Of a stretch of DNA of 64,000 bases, positions 27,301 through 34,990 are shown in pieces. The stretch covers positions 21,094 through 85,093 of the forward strand of contig JBAZWJ010000020.1 in the NCBI GenBank assembly GCA_041660385.1, in the 5' to 3' direction. The DNA comes from DYJE01 sp041660385 (lineage in GTDB: Bacteria; Desulfobacterota; Desulfobacteria; Desulfobacterales; Desulfolunaceae). Both the position numbers and the translations under genes were made by a program. How positions within the stretch are numbered: position 1 is the first letter of the stretch; every line of letters begins with the position of its first letter. Under the pieces are notes generated by a model. It worked only from the letters and a program-made list of their open reading frames with translations, was not told the origin of the DNA and did not search any database.

Positions 27301-30300
27301 GGTTGCAACTGTTTCAGACCACTTCCTTAAAATGGTCGCATTCTGCTTGTAATCTCCATGGTCATCACTTCCGGCTGTATAGGTCATGGTCAAACCATAC
27401 TCAAAAGGAGTGGTATGACCATTCAAAGCAGACACACGCAGGTAGTACTTTCCAGGAGCAACCGTGAATGGAATGGCTGTAAAGTCGGATGAATTGGCCG
27501 TGGCAGTGACCAGAGCCTCTGTGATACTATAATTACCCGACCCGACAATGGTATCACCGTTGTCGAGTACCTTTTCACCAAGGAAATTATAAATGCTGAT
27601 CTTGGCTTCATGCCCCACAGAGCATCCTGTGGTTTGAGCAGTAATGGTTCCTGATGCGGCGATATCAAATTCGAAAATATCGCTGTCTCCGGGAATGGTT
27701 ATCTGGCCGGTCTCCGTTCCAACCCCGCCAATAAAAACAATATCACGGGTATCCAGCGTCACACTACTGAACTGACCGGTCGCGTATTGACCTGTTTCAT
27801 AAAGGGTGGATGTGGCCCAGTTTGTCACATAGGTTCCATCCGTCGCCGTGTAGTCGGTTGGAGACCAGTAATCGAGCCAGCTCACGCCATATGCTTTTTT
27901 ACCATCAGGTGTTGTTCCATCAGTGTCCGTCCAGGCACAGAAGTAAGTGTCGCAAGGGGTTCCCAATGATCCGCAATCACAGGTTGTTGCATCCTTGTCA
28001 AGGCGCCAGTACTCTTTCCATGCAGAGCTGTACTGACGACCTGAGGCCCATTCGTCATCTGACGTCCCGGCCGTGCCTACAACCGTCCAGTAAGCTGGCC
28101 AGTCCGTGGCATTGGGCGGGCCATAATAAGTTGATGAATTATACTCTTGTTTATCATTTGAAGAAACGGCGTTGTACTCCGTATCTCCGATAACTGTCCA
28201 ATAAGTTGTATTATTAGTTCCCACCCAGTTATATGGTGTTTGATTGACGCTGTTAACCCTGCTCCTATAGTATCGAATTCCGAGAAAACCGTTGGTATAT
28301 GACACATAGTGATAAGCCCTGGGTCGGCTCGCCTCACTGGACGTATGGGGAACAATACACTGAAAATCCTTTGTTCCAACCTTTACGTTCCCAAGACGTG
28401 GCCTGTTGTCTGCTTCGGCATTGGCAAAGTTATCTACCGCCGTATGGTCTTTCTGGCAGATGTAGTACTTGGTTCCCAGACCGTAGGAACTGTAACTCAT
28501 GGAAACTACCAGATCCCTCGGCATGTTTGCGGCACTTGATGTATGATCGATTTTACAACGATAGGAATAGTTGTTGTGCCCGGCCATATTCACCATGTCG
28601 CGGGTGGGGTCGTTCGATGTCACAGCCAGCATGGCGTATGTTTTGTTGTTAAGAGTCTGACCAAGAATATCGTATGTTTTACTGAAAACTCCGGCTTGTC
28701 CCGGACCCGTATTACCGTATCCATACCACGTGGACCCGTCATTGCTGAAATAAGAGGTAAGCGTGTTATCTTCCCGCTGAATCCTGACCCACTCGGGGAG
28801 CGTGGAACTGGCATTGGTTCCAGCACTGGCTGTACCATCTGCGCCGTATTCGCCTCTGTAATTGAATTTAAAACCATTAGCCGCCGTAATGCTTGAAATC
28901 GCACATTTCGCGCTTTTATCAAGACTTTCCCGCATCATGGCTCCGGCTTTTGCCTCTGCGCTGAGGGTCACCCCGCTGGACTGGACAAGCTGTGCCACAT
29001 TGGCCGTAAGAACAAAATCACCGGCCACGGGTTTACCCACATAATAGAATTCATCAAAGGTATCCGCACCAATATCAATTCCGTTGCCTTTAACAGTGAA
29101 GTTTCCGGTCAGAGGTGACGACACAACAAGAGATCCTCCGGTCGCCACGCCTCCGTCACTCCAGGTTTCGGGGCTTATAGCATTGTTTACCTCACTCACC
29201 CGGTCATCCAGGGGATAATAGCGAACATTGAATCCATAAGCCACTGCACTTCCGCTGGTGTTGTAAGGACTCTTTTTAACAGTCAGATAACATTCGGCTC
29301 CTGACTTATTGTTGTATAGAATCAAGATAGAGGACGAGCTATCATTATCGGCCACAACCGAGCATCCGGCATCTTTCAAAACAGCTTCCACTTCGTCAAG
29401 ACTGGTTCCGTCCTGGGATGTAATCATCAATGTGCCGGGAACGGTAAGCGCTATTTTGTATACATCTTCATCATCGGAAAAGTCTATTGAACCTGTTGCC
29501 GTTTTGTCTGCGTAACCTGAGCTGAAATAGGTTCTGTCAAAGGTACCAAGAGTCGTGGTTGCAGTATTGCAACTGTTACCTCTGTCATCCGTTTCCATCT
29601 GTGCGTGAAGATTGTACGTGCCAGCAGCGCCGTCCTTATTGATAACTCCAAGATAATAGGCCTTTCCCTGTTCGGCATAAACATAATCCAGGTGGAAATC
29701 CACACCACCTTCCCCGTTATCGTCTGTTGCAAGAAGATCATCCCCAAGACAATCTTCGGAAAGAACCCCTTTGATGTCCACTGTGGCCCCGGAAGACCAG
29801 ATTCGCATTACACCCGAAACTTGAGGAATAATCCGGTAAAACCTGACTTTTCCTGTCTGCATCCAGAAACCGATGGCCTGGTTTGTTGAGATCTGCTGAG
29901 TTCCGGAAGCCAGGGAAACATTGAACCAGTGCGTTCCTGTTTGAATGTTGTTATTCATCAGATAACAAAAATTGAATTGATCCGCTCCAATATCTGACCG
30001 ACCACTGAGGTAATATGGCCGGATCTCTCCTTCAAAATCGGAACCACTGCCCCCGCCACCAGCCCCAATACAGGACGAGGTCATTCCAAGGTGATAATCG
30101 CTGCTGCTGTTAATAAAACCCGGAACAAAGGTCGCCGTGTTCACGTATGCATTGGGATAACTTGAAAAGGCATCCTGAGCGGTCTGAACCCGAGTGGGTT
30201 CGTACACCATCTGAATGGTTGTGCCCGAATCATCGTAAGAACCATTGATATAGGAGTTTACAAAATAGGGCTCGGGTTGTGTTCCAAGAAAAATTGTCGC

Positions 30301-31092
30301 TGAATTGACAGCTGTGCCTCCTGCGGCATCGATGATGCAGTTTGAAATGATCAGGGGGATATATGATCCGGTCTGGTAAATTGTATCATCATCTGTGGCA
30401 TTCCCAGTGATGGTGCAGTTCGTCAATGTGGCTGCTGAGGCGTCCAGATAAACAACATCACCGTTTCCGCTTGCCCTGTTGTTGTTTGTAAAAAAACAAT
30501 TAGTAAAAAATGGCCCTCCTTCTCCCGCCACATACACCGCACCACCGTTTGACGATGAGTTGTTAGTAAATCGGCAATCCGTGAACGTGGGTTTTGCGGC
30601 GTTTGAAATATGGACAGCACCGCCTTTACTGGCACTTGAGTCACGTATGATACAATTCTCAACCCGAATATTAGTCTGGATGTTCATGGCCCCGCCATCA
30701 CCGTTGCTTGTCCCTCTTGCGCCGATTATGGTGATGCCACGTATGGTTGAGCCGGTCACGTCCGTTGGTGTAATATAAACAGTGGAATTGGAGGTATTAT
30801 TTCCTTGAAGAATAACGGTTGCTGGATTGTCGGCTTCACTTTCAAGAGTCATGGCTTTGGCCCCGAAAGATAAGTTACCTGCAAAGACGTAGGTAAACGG
30901 AGAAGCGACGGTTCCTGTAACCCGGATCGTGTCTCCACTTTTACCTGCTGCTATGGCAGCAGGTATGGTGGCGTACTGGGATGGCACATTCAATATAGCG
31001 GCATCAGAAACGATGACGTTAAACAAGAAGAAAAACAACCCAAAAAAAGCCACATGCAGGCAACGGCTCAACCTGCTGTTAAAAATAACCAT
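24382..31092 (-). CDS. Giant secreted multi-domain surface protein
   Basis: About 2,236 residues from the preferred start MVIFNSRLSRCLHVAFFGLF at 31092 (GGGAG upstream); an in-frame ATG at 31197 would put the signal peptide inside. After the signal peptide (cleavage near SDA) comes a parallel beta-helix/polymorphic-membrane-protein-like region of about 300 residues with GGAVHIS, GGAVYVA and FTNN repeats. Then follow several beta-sandwich modules like bacterial pre-peptidase C-terminal domains (GDIDYFSF, GDYDYYYF, GDRDYFRI, DVDYYRV), carbohydrate-binding-like Trp/Tyr/Cys modules (about residues 850-1050), and two DUF1349-like lectin-fold modules, one mid-protein and one C-terminal. No sorting signal is visible. 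Probable role: adhesion or binding of extracellular glycans. Base composition resembles the host. Confidence 0.85.
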   Translation of the reverse strand: MVIFNSRLSRCLHVAFFGLFFFLFNVIVSDAAILNVPSQYATIPAAIAAGKSGDTIRVTGTVASPFTYVFAGNLSFGAKAMTLESEADNPATVILQGNNTSNSTVYITPTDVTGSTIRGITIIGARGTSNGDGGAMNIQTNIRVENCIIRDSSASKGGAVHISNAAKPTFTDCRFTNNSSSNGGAVYVAGEGGPFFTNCFFTNNNRASGNGDVVYLDASAATLTNCTITGNATDDDTIYQTGSYIPLIISNCIIDAAGGTAVNSATIFLGTQPEPYFVNSYINGSYDDSGTTIQMVYEPTRVQTAQDAFSSYPNAYVNTATFVPGFINSSSDYHLGMTSSCIGAGGGGSGSDFEGEIRPYYLSGRSDIGADQFNFCYLMNNNIQTGTHWFNVSLASGTQQISTNQAIGFWMQTGKVRFYRIIPQVSGVMRIWSSGATVDIKGVLSEDCLGDDLLATDDNGEGGVDFHLDYVYAEQGKAYYLGVINKDGAAGTYNLHAQMETDDRGNSCNTATTTLGTFDRTYFSSGYADKTATGSIDFSDDEDVYKIALTVPGTLMITSQDGTSLDEVEAVLKDAGCSVVADNDSSSSILILYNNKSGAECYLTVKKSPYNTSGSAVAYGFNVRYYPLDDRVSEVNNAISPETWSDGGVATGGSLVVSSPLTGNFTVKGNGIDIGADTFDEFYYVGKPVAGDFVLTANVAQLVQSSGVTLSAEAKAGAMMRESLDKSAKCAISSITAANGFKFNYRGEYGADGTASAGTNASSTLPEWVRIQREDNTLTSYFSNDGSTWYGYGNTGPGQAGVFSKTYDILGQTLNNKTYAMLAVTSNDPTRDMVNMAGHNNYSYRCKIDHTSSAANMPRDLVVSMSYSSYGLGTKYYICQKDHTAVDNFANAEADNRPRLGNVKVGTKDFQCIVPHTSSEASRPRAYHYVSYTNGFLGIRYYRSRVNSVNQTPYNWVGTNNTTYWTVIGDTEYNAVSSNDKQEYNSSTYYGPPNATDWPAYWTVVGTAGTSDDEWASGRQYSSAWKEYWRLDKDATTCDCGSLGTPCDTYFCAWTDTDGTTPDGKKAYGVSWLDYWSPTDYTATDGTYVTNWATSTLYETGQYATGQFSSVTLDTRDIVFIGGVGTETGQITIPGDSDIFEFDIAASGTITAQTTGCSVGHEAKISIYNFLGEKVLDNGDTIVGSGNYSITEALVTATANSSDFTAIPFTVAPGKYYLRVSALNGHTTPFEYGLTMTYTAGSDDHGDYKQNATILRKWSETVATTPLLYFKKEPGTISSASDVDYYRVDLPYKGTVKVMSDWAASSGAVVTELLDSYGNVLVSREDIRTANPHFPQSRANIPTWESALSYIVNEIVLYNSLYYRCILAASGAAQLPTNTTYWQPALAPPVDNSGIISRTVNPGSYYVRVTGAAGLAYLLSVDFDDYGNDVADASEARDHYAYNSFEGHFETAKSSGFQWSYDPDAFKLVVTSPNSYTIYTSGGSGTYGVLKRLTSDAPPVVVEVPDDNVVYEGYNGVGQNFKKKFTLPAGTYYIVTCMQDTSKIGDYTLHIDQTDDWSDTYTGTPMGNLVTDHSGVIEEPGDIDYFSFTAASTSRVRITVSGTIDIMMKLTDSSDRRLTHSSSGILEYDVTAGSTYYLSAKPQFAMNTGSYTLTYALVTPTSRDNDGNGNSQGNDYETARQLTFAGNTASYTTGGVDLEGDYDYYYFDVTGPGVLRVYTTGNTDTYGYLFLNEGGMYNLVISNDDSDFDKTDGYNFGMDYYVNSAAAQVRRFYVKVRGYAPHETGDYQLYIRFTTGTDDHGDECEASTLVRRGATGAVWENGHIRFDEGAIGITGDRDYFRIVAGPEGTNPGTVGLYTTDGATAIDSFGYLKNEMCGTLTSNDNGSGASDGENFRINYTPNCTVGVDCVPHTYYGVVKSYNDSQTGTYDLHVVANGASVAPVSTTTMAMTANGVKYFGFDAPDEGSYLSATIAGVSGYAVTPLTFTLYNGKGEVISGYENIAVTTPIYAQGLDRGIHYIKISNTGGTTGDFTLTLNCSRTGSIGFGNGAGSFTSTDQTLVMTGDGSTGFTGNSDNGYFVFTRETEGFDFIARITFDSAVGNTQAGIELREGLSADGSLPANGKHITSMLMRNSGNTAWNKVTRYRPTAGDATTLLTNFDAAGNGYYVRMHYNRGSNQFITGYSADGETWTNATAITLTFNDPVHVGFVYASGTDGTNRTVTFSNIQYTVIPFDDEE

Positions 31093-31275
31093 ACGACATC
31101 TCCCTTGAATACTTTCATCAGCAGGACAAACATGCATCGTTTCTTCGCGCCTGGCCCCTGCCCACTCAGAACCCTTTATTGAACAGTTATTGTTCAAATG
31201 CTCATCCCTCGGCAGTCCGAGGTCGGGGAGCTTCTGAAAAAGCGGGGATCATACCGCCGACACCTTTAATATCAG

Positions 31276-31421
31276 TTTGTACAATCGTTCTCATTTGTAC
31301 AATCGTCCAAACGACAGGCGCAAAAAATCACAAATATATGAACATTGTTTACGTTAGATAAACATATTTAGCCAACGTGGCCAATCGTCAAATTTGTGAT
31401 TTTTATGTTCCAAATATATGA
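31276..31421. promoter_or_regulatory. Repeat-rich intergenic region between short TetR and giant gene
   Basis: Direct repeats TTTGTACAATCGT at 31276-31288 and 31294-31306, 18 bases apart. A perfect 13-base inverted repeat, AAAAATCACAAAT (31323-31335) and ATTTGTGATTTTT (31392-31404). Direct repeats CAAATATATGA at 31331 and 31411. These are good candidates for operators or an upstream control region of the giant gene. No promoter is assigned; no gene is seen in this 354-base gap. Confidence 0.5.
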
Positions 31422-31446
31422 TTTTAACTTATGTAAAATTTCAGCC

Positions 31447-31800
31447 TTACACAGCGCGGTTATCCGGACGTAAAAAACCTTCAACCATATCACGGTCATC
31501 TACCACCATGATTTTCTGCTGCAAAAGCTTGGCATCTTCACTGTCTATCTTGATGATAGACCTGAATATATCGATAATATTTTTTTCATCCCGAAGCATC
31601 AATTCCCGCACAATGGCTTCCCGGTCTTCAAAATAGAAATAGATATTACCTGCGGACATTCCCGCCTCCATGGCAATATCTCTCATGCTGATTTTAAAGA
31701 TCGATTTTTTTTTAAATAATTTCGCCGTTGCGTCAAGAATGATTTCTTTTCGGGCTTCCCTGGCCTCTTCGCGCAATTCGTCGAAGGTTCGTTTTGACAT
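31447..31800 (-). CDS. Short TetR-family regulator
   Basis: A 117-residue protein with an intact TetR DNA-binding domain: EIILDATAKLF, the helix-turn-helix ISMRDIAMEAGMSAGNIYFY, then FEDREAIVRELM. The usual TetR is about 190 residues; the ligand and dimer domain is almost missing, and the tail ends MVEGFLRPDNRAV. It is either a 3'-truncated gene or a stand-alone DNA-binding protein. It lies upstream of the giant surface gene on the same strand and next to a repeat-rich spacer that may be its target. A clear promoter lies upstream at 31894-31923. Confidence 0.75.
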   Translation of the reverse strand: MSKRTFDELREEAREARKEIILDATAKLFKKKSIFKISMRDIAMEAGMSAGNIYFYFEDREAIVRELMLRDEKNIIDIFRSIIKIDSEDAKLLQQKIMVVDDRDMVEGFLRPDNRAV

Positions 31801-31893
31801 GTTTCCCCCAAAAATTTGATCGTCGGTTCATTCTCTACATATCTTATCGGCCCCCCCTGGGCCTGAGTTGAATAATCCGATACAAAGTGGGGT

Positions 31894-31923
31894 ATTATAG
31901 TTTATTGTATGGACATTAATCAA
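31894..31923 (-). promoter_or_regulatory. Promoter of the short TetR gene
   Basis: On the minus strand: -35 TTGATT, 18-base spacer and a perfect -10 TATAAT. Transcription starts near 31887, about 87 bases before the ATG. The rest of the 366-base gap to the response regulator shows no gene. Confidence 0.65.
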
Positions 31924-32166
31924 GCACAATAAACATTGATAACAACATGGGCTATGGTTTAGCATTGAAACTCAACATCTGAAAAAGGCTGGAATAACTG
32001 AAATCCTTGACTGTTAATCCATAGATCATGACTTTGAGAAATTGAAAAAGAATCGTCATTTTGAATTCATAAGAAAAAACACTCAGGTTTACACAGTTGG
32101 CTAAATATGGTAGTGGAGCATTAACATCATATATGTCATTCAATCTTTATTATTCGGACACAAACC

Positions 32167-32835
32167 ATGACGAAAGATCGTATCGACGTTATCCTGGCAG
32201 ATGATCAGATCATTACCCGATCAGGCCTCAAAGCTTTGTTTGAAAGGCATGAGAAAATATCTGTGGCGGCTGAAGCTTCAAATGGCCGGGAAGCTGTCCG
32301 GCTCGCCCTGGAATTGAAACCTCGTATAGTGATCATGGAAGTCAGTTTGCCTGAATTAAACGGAGTGGATGCGACCCGCCAGATCACAGCTGGAAATCCT
32401 GATATCAAAGTCATTGCGCTCACCATGCTTTCACACAGGCAACACGTTTCAGGAATGCTAAAAGCAGGGGCTAAGGGTTATCTTCTGAAAAGCTGCACAT
32501 TTGATGAGCTGCGCCATGCCGTTTTGACAGTTGCTGATGATAAAACCTACCTGTGTCCATCCATCGCCGACACACTGGTCAAAGACTACATCCATTCATC
32601 ATCTTCAAAGCCTTCTATCTTGTCACCCTCTCAAGAACTCACAGGCAGAGAACGGGAGGTGCTCCAGTTGATCGCAGAAGGATTGTCAACACGTGAAATC
32701 GGACAGAGGCTCTTCGTCAGTGAGTCAACGGTCAACACACACCGAAGGCAGATCATGGAAAAACTCAATATCCACAACATTGCAAAACTCACAAAATTCG
32801 CCATCCAGGAAGGTTTGACATTTCTCGAAGGATAG
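32167..32835 (+). CDS. NarL/FixJ-type response regulator with Glu at the phosphorylation site
   Basis: A 222-residue two-domain regulator: receiver about 5-120, LuxR-type helix-turn-helix about 155-222 (LTGREREVLQLIAEGLSTRE, ESTVNTHRRQIMEKL). The acidic pair Asp12-Asp13 and the Lys in GYLLKSC are kept, but the phospho-acceptor position reads VIMEVSLPELNG, so Glu58 replaces Asp. Glu can mimic the phosphorylated state, so this regulator may be permanently active; that is inference. No histidine kinase gene is adjacent. Ends before a bidirectional terminator. Confidence 0.92.
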   Translation: MTKDRIDVILADDQIITRSGLKALFERHEKISVAAEASNGREAVRLALELKPRIVIMEVSLPELNGVDATRQITAGNPDIKVIALTMLSHRQHVSGMLKAGAKGYLLKSCTFDELRHAVLTVADDKTYLCPSIADTLVKDYIHSSSSKPSILSPSQELTGREREVLQLIAEGLSTREIGQRLFVSESTVNTHRRQIMEKLNIHNIAKLTKFAIQEGLTFLEG

Positions 32836-32860
32836 ATTCTTTGATTTCAGAGTGTCACAA

Positions 32861-32908
32861 AAAACCCGGACGGCTCCTACATCAGAGACGACCGGGTTAT
32901 AATTTTTC
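32861..32908. terminator. Bidirectional terminator between convergent genes
   Basis: Stem AACCCGG (32863-32869) with CCGGGTT (32892-32898), preceded by an A-run and followed by ATAATTTTT. It can serve both the response regulator (+) and the YadA-like gene (-). Confidence 0.7.
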
Positions 32909-32916
32909 TTCTATGT

Positions 32917-34014
32917 TTAATTGCTCTTAAAATGGGGGTTTTCGGAATTTCCCACTTTTGTTCGATCACTTTGGCCGTTTATACTTGTGTATTTACCTTT
33001 GGCGTTGTTTTTTGCCCCGCCGGTAATTGTTGAAAATTCCCCACCCGCATAGTTGTTATGTCCACCGATGACAGACGCATATCGTCCGGCAATATCGTTG
33101 GACGCCCCTGAAACAATGCCACCGTAAGAAGAATAGCTGTTTTTGCTTCCCACAATAATGTTGTGTGATCCGCTGCGGGCATCACCACCACCTCTGTATT
33201 CATTGTAACCCACAATCAGGTTCCCTTTTCCGTTTGTCTCTGCGGTTGCGCCCCTGCCATTCACAAGCTGAAGATTGACATTACTGAACGTGATTGTTCC
33301 GTTGCTGCGGGTTACACCGTTTAGGATTTCATTGACATTTGCAAGCTTCCGCTCCAGCTGATCAATTCTCTTTTCAAGGATGGTAACATAAGCACGTACC
33401 GCATCCCCCACTTCCTTGTCCCGTGCAATGCTGTCGTCGATGCGGGCTTCGGGAATCGTACCCGATACCAGAACAGAAACATCATGGGTATGGTTGATAT
33501 CCGCTTTTCCAAGAAGCGCTTTTTCTATACCCGTCCGCATGAACCCCGACTTGCAATCTTCTATTCCCATTTCCTGGTAGCTTTTATACAGGTTATCCAT
33601 GGTCATTTCGCTGAAAAGCTTAAGATCGTTGGGACCTACCCAGTGAAGATAGGTCGTGTTGGGAAACGTCACGGGGTTTTCACCATTGGTTTCGAACAAA
33701 AGGGCGAAGACCGATGGTTTTCTGGGCATGATCTGCACATCAAACGCCACTGAAATGTATTTTTCATTCATCACATCAAGAGCAATGGGTTTCATAAACT
33801 TGATCGTTCGTCTTTTTCTCAGCATCTGCCGTTCCGAAACAAGTTTCTGGGCGTTTTCAACCACAGCTCTGTTTGCTTCAAAAAGTGACATACCACCGGG
33901 AAGAAGGGTGTACATCTCTTCGTAACTGTTTATTTTTTTTGCCTGCACGGGCTGGCAAACGATAAGTGTGACCACCATGGAAAAAATTAAACTGAATACA
34001 ACGTTCCTGCTCAT
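32917..34014 (-). CDS. Secreted protein with YadA-head-like repeats
   Basis: A 365-residue exported protein. The start MSRNVVFSLIFSMVVTL at 34014 is set by AGGGAG upstream and gives a signal peptide cleaved near VQA. A central domain of about 200 residues is unrecognised. A short coiled coil follows (TILEKRIDQLERKLANVNEI), then C-terminal repeats like the left-handed beta-roll of trimeric adhesin heads (GGIVSGASNDIAG, SVIGGHNNYAGG, STITGGAKNNAKG). The order coiled coil then head is the reverse of YadA and no membrane anchor follows, so this is not a classical autotransporter. It lies 57 bases after the START-domain gene; likely one operon. Confidence 0.75.
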   Translation of the reverse strand: MSRNVVFSLIFSMVVTLIVCQPVQAKKINSYEEMYTLLPGGMSLFEANRAVVENAQKLVSERQMLRKRRTIKFMKPIALDVMNEKYISVAFDVQIMPRKPSVFALLFETNGENPVTFPNTTYLHWVGPNDLKLFSEMTMDNLYKSYQEMGIEDCKSGFMRTGIEKALLGKADINHTHDVSVLVSGTIPEARIDDSIARDKEVGDAVRAYVTILEKRIDQLERKLANVNEILNGVTRSNGTITFSNVNLQLVNGRGATAETNGKGNLIVGYNEYRGGGDARSGSHNIIVGSKNSYSSYGGIVSGASNDIAGRYASVIGGHNNYAGGEFSTITGGAKNNAKGKYTSINGQSDRTKVGNSENPHFKSN

Positions 34015-34071
34015 ACGCTCTCCCTTGAAAAGTATCTTACCTCTCCTGCCAGTTTCACCCTGACCGATCAT

Positions 34072-34734
34072 TTAATAATAATCCATGACAGCCTGTTTGT
34101 AATACTTTGGATTTCTGGCGTGTTCCGCAAGCCCTTTAAGTGTGTCAAAGGGAACCGTACCGGTCTGAATATCAGCAACCCTTGACGGGACAACACCTCC
34201 CGGATCGACCATGGTGATAAACACAACTTCCGTGTGGTTTCTGTCCACATACCTAAAGTCAAACCGAGCGAAAAATGCCTTGAGTCTCACCAACCCTTCA
34301 AGGACTGGAACCTTATAACGATCTGTTCCACGAAGAACGATGGACACATGATCGTTATCCCAGTCATGATTTGAATTCACCTCCACCACAAGGTCCCTGT
34401 TCTTCACCGGCCATATGGCGTCCCACACCAGATGGATGATAAAATTCCCTTTGATCGGATCATCATGAACCATTTTGACAATGGAAGCTTGCCTGCATCC
34501 CGGCATCCATCCTGAATACCCCGGAATGTCGAGAAGCACTTCAAACAAGACTTCCCATGGATGCTCGATGATTCCTTCGGCTTTATACGTTTTGAAATCC
34601 GAGCCCGGTGTTTCGCTTGAAAAAACTTTGATGCCATCACTGTTTTTAAGCAGTTCCCATTTGTACCCTGATTCATCTGCACAAACAGCAACCGCAAGAA
34701 GCAAAAACACGACACTGAAAAGCAATGCCCTCAT
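34072..34734 (-). CDS. Exported START-domain protein
   Basis: A 220-residue protein with an N-terminal signal peptide (MRALLFSVVFLLLAVAVCA) and a START/SRPBCC fold: YKWELLKNSDGIKVFSSETP, FEVLLDIPGYSGWMPGCRQ and VVFITMVDPGGVVPSRVADI. START domains form a deep pocket for lipids; a periplasmic lipid-binding role is likely, the ligand unknown. GGGGAGG lies upstream of the ATG. A good promoter lies about 100 bases further upstream. First gene of a two-gene unit with the YadA-like gene. Confidence 0.88.
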   Translation of the reverse strand: MRALLFSVVFLLLAVAVCADESGYKWELLKNSDGIKVFSSETPGSDFKTYKAEGIIEHPWEVLFEVLLDIPGYSGWMPGCRQASIVKMVHDDPIKGNFIIHLVWDAIWPVKNRDLVVEVNSNHDWDNDHVSIVLRGTDRYKVPVLEGLVRLKAFFARFDFRYVDRNHTEVVFITMVDPGGVVPSRVADIQTGTVPFDTLKGLAEHARNPKYYKQAVMDYY

Positions 34735-34824
34735 CCCATTAACCTCCCCCGAAAGATCTCATCCGAAATCTTACACACCATTTTCATAACACGAAATATA
34801 CGTTTTTTCCGGTAGTATGATTTT

Positions 34825-34853
34825 TTTGTACTATGCGATTCTGACATAGTCAA
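34825..34853 (-). promoter_or_regulatory. Promoter of the START-domain gene
   Basis: On the minus strand: -35 TTGACT, 17-base spacer, -10 TACAAA. The predicted start is near 34818, giving a leader of about 84 bases. Confidence 0.55.
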
Positions 34854-34947
34854 GAACTTAGAACGCTTGTTCGCCCGAATAAAATATGTTTATCAGTTGA
34901 ACAATCGTTATTTGGTGGCCTGGATTGCGGATAAAGAAGGGGATTTA

Positions 34948-34972
34948 TAGGGCGGGTTGAGCCCCGCCCCCA
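34948..34972. repeat. REP-like palindrome after the DUF3141 gene
   Basis: TAGGGCGGGTTGAGCCCCGC then CCCCA: a slightly degenerate copy of the GGCGGGTT family, about 20 bases past the 3' end of the DUF3141 gene. Confidence 0.65.
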
Positions 34973-34990
34973 GCAATGCGGATAATGAAA

